DNA from: Thalassobaculum fulvum
Lineage (GTDB): Bacteria > Pseudomonadota > Alphaproteobacteria > Thalassobaculales > Thalassobaculaceae
DNA length: 64,000 bases
Direction of reading: 5' to 3'
Assembly (NCBI RefSeq): GCF_014652915.1
Contig: NZ_BMZS01000013.1
Span: 122,839 to 186,838 of the forward strand
Program-made: the position numbers and the translations under genes
Shown: positions 62,794 to 64,000 of the stretch, one piece after another
Layout of the letters: every line of letters starts with the position of its first letter
Numbering within the stretch: the first letter of the stretch is position 1
Notes under the pieces: generated by a model
What the model saw: the letters and a program-made list of their open reading frames with translations, nothing else
The model's database searches: none
What the model was told of the DNA's origin: nothing

Positions 62794-63759
62794 TCATGGA
62801 TGCCCTGCATCGCGTCTGGGACGATGTGCATCATTTGATGCGATTCGGCGGTACTCCGTGGGCGGCAGGCCGAACCGCGCGGCGAACGCCCGGGTGAAGG
62901 CGGCCGGCGATTGGTAGCCGGTCTGGCCGGCGACCTGCTGGACGCTGGCCTGCGGATCGTCGAGCAGCGACAGCGCCTTCTGCAGGCGCCAGTCGGCGAG
63001 ATAGGCCATCGGCCCGACCTCCATCAGCTCGCTGAACCGGGCGGCGAACCGGCTGCGCGACATGCCGACCTCGGCGGCCAGGCCGTCGACCGTCCAGGGC
63101 CGGGCCGGCTCGGCATGCATGAGCTGCAGGGCGCGGCCGACCTGGCGGTCGCGGAACGCGTCCAGGACCGCCCGCAGGGTGCCGTCGGTGCCGATGCCGG
63201 CGCGCAGCAGCTCGATGAAAACCACCTCGGACAGCCGGGTGACCGCAGCGGCCGAGCCGGCGCCGTCGGCGAACACCCGGCGGACCACCAGACGGAGCAC
63301 GTCGTCGAGCCAGGGCTCGCGGGCGCGCGCGGCATTGGTGGTGACCAGGAACTCCGGCAGGGCGCGCAGGATCGGGTGGTCGGCGCCGGTGCGGAAGGTG
63401 AAATGCCCGCACACCAGCTGGGTGGTGGCCGCCGGATCGCCGTCGCCGACCGCCAGCACGCCCTCGCCGTCGTAGCCGACCGCCGACAGTACGGTCTCCA
63501 GCGGCGGGGCGTCACGGCCGGAGCGGTCGGCGATGACGTGGCTGCGGCCGCGCGGGATCAGCACCAGGTCGCCGGGCCCGAGCTCGATCGAGGCGCCGGA
63601 CGGGAATGCCACGTGGCAGCTGCCCTGCACCACCAGGTGGAAGCGCGCCGCCTGCCGCAGATCCGGCACCGTCACCGCCCAGGGCGGCGAGAAGTCGGTC
63701 CGGTAGTAGAACGCGCCGCGCAGGTTCAGGGTGTCGAGGATGTCGTCGAGGACGTCCAT
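62794..63759 (-). CDS. AraC family transcriptional regulator with cupin domain
   Basis: A 321-residue regulator. The N-terminal 190 residues are a cupin-type ligand domain (RFHLVVQGSCHVAFPSGASI, GDLVLIPRGRSHVIAD), and the C-terminal 110 residues are the two AraC helix-turn-helix motifs (LAAEVGMSRSRFAARFSELM and QQVAGQTGYQSPAAFTRAFA). ATG 63759 is used; an upstream ATG exists at 63843 but the extra text is less conserved in style. It is the first gene of the minus-strand group with the CMD-like and YHS genes, which are its likely targets. Confidence 0.87.
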   Translation of the reverse strand: MDVLDDILDTLNLRGAFYYRTDFSPPWAVTVPDLRQAARFHLVVQGSCHVAFPSGASIELGPGDLVLIPRGRSHVIADRSGRDAPPLETVLSAVGYDGEGVLAVGDGDPAATTQLVCGHFTFRTGADHPILRALPEFLVTTNAARAREPWLDDVLRLVVRRVFADGAGSAAAVTRLSEVVFIELLRAGIGTDGTLRAVLDAFRDRQVGRALQLMHAEPARPWTVDGLAAEVGMSRSRFAARFSELMEVGPMAYLADWRLQKALSLLDDPQASVQQVAGQTGYQSPAAFTRAFAARFGLPPTEYRRIASNDAHRPRRDAGHP

Positions 63760-63849
63760 GGATACCGGTCCGTCAGATTGCAGATCGTCCGAATGTAGAG
63801 GACGGTCTGCAATGTTGGGAGCGATCTTTCGAGTGGATCGCACTACCTC

Positions 63850-63896
63850 TCGTCATTCCGGACGGACGCGCAGCAGCGCGACCGATCCGGAACCCA
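63850..63896. repeat. REP-like repeat, fifth copy
   Basis: A single copy of the element seen four times at 5083-5327: it begins CGTCATTCCGG and ends CCGGAACCCA. It lies upstream of the AraC gene in a 241-base gene-free tail, which also has two partial copies of the GGGTTCC end (near 63926 and 63979) but no gene. Confidence 0.65.
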
Positions 63897-64000
63897 TGCA
63901 GTGACGAGCGCTGGCGGTAGCCGGTGGGTTCCTGTGTGTTTGAAGTGTGCTTTTGTTGGAGCGGGGCGGGAGGCCGTTGGGTTCCCGGTGCGTGACACCC

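Overview
This window is GC-rich chromosomal DNA from an alphaproteobacterium, most likely of the Rhodospirillales type. Supporting signs are the gene order murA - DUF2948 - hisG - hisD - UPF0262 - phosphatase - infA - maf - RNase E/G - yacG, a short-form hisG, an FNR/FixK-type site and paired GANTC (CcrM) sites. The genus cannot be named from sequence alone. No integrase, transposase, phage gene, CRISPR array, rRNA or replication origin was seen.

Left part (1-14.2 kb): after a truncated gene, a small lipoprotein and a Sel1-repeat protein comes a surface-glycan block. A HAD-UbiA fusion, a DprE1-like oxidase and a DprE2-like reductase together have what is needed to make polyprenyl-phosphate-D-arabinofuranose. 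They are followed by a sugar epimerase, a flavin oxidoreductase, a GtrA membrane protein and two tandem paralogous large membrane proteins that look like lipid-linked-sugar glycosyltransferases. A cluster of four REP-like repeats lies between the two halves. A DUF3445 protein and a pentapeptide-repeat protein close the block.

14.4-35.6 kb is metabolic and transport DNA. It holds an acyl-CoA synthetase, an enolase-superfamily enzyme, a CHASE4 histidine kinase beside a secreted RNase T2, a divergent arginase/ornithine aminotransferase - AsnC pair with a clear inverted repeat between them, a DUF2066 protein, a choline-kinase-like protein with a dimethylglycine/sarcosine dehydrogenase-like protein, a motA-motB-degenerate EAL operon behind an FNR-like box, a ChaA-type antiporter, and a complete spermidine/putrescine-type ABC transporter.

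35.6-43.5 kb is a conserved housekeeping run: tRNA-Thr, murA, hisG, hisD, infA, maf, an RNase E/G-like gene and yacG. From 43.6 to 49.8 kb, between yacG and tRNA-Phe, lie four genes for FkbM-type and TPR-fused methyltransferases and a TPR-2OG oxygenase. This looks like an accessory modification island, and one gene has clearly lower GC.

50.0-56.6 kb is a probable beta-glucan locus: a GH3 beta-glucosidase divergent from a tight operon of a BacA/YddA-like ABC protein, a GH144-like enzyme and a GH15-like enzyme. The right end has a UvrD-type helicase, a TIGR04372-like glycosyltransferase, two YHS-domain exported proteins, a cold-shock protein with a strong terminator, a carboxymuconolactone decarboxylase-like protein, an AraC regulator, and another copy of the REP-like repeat.
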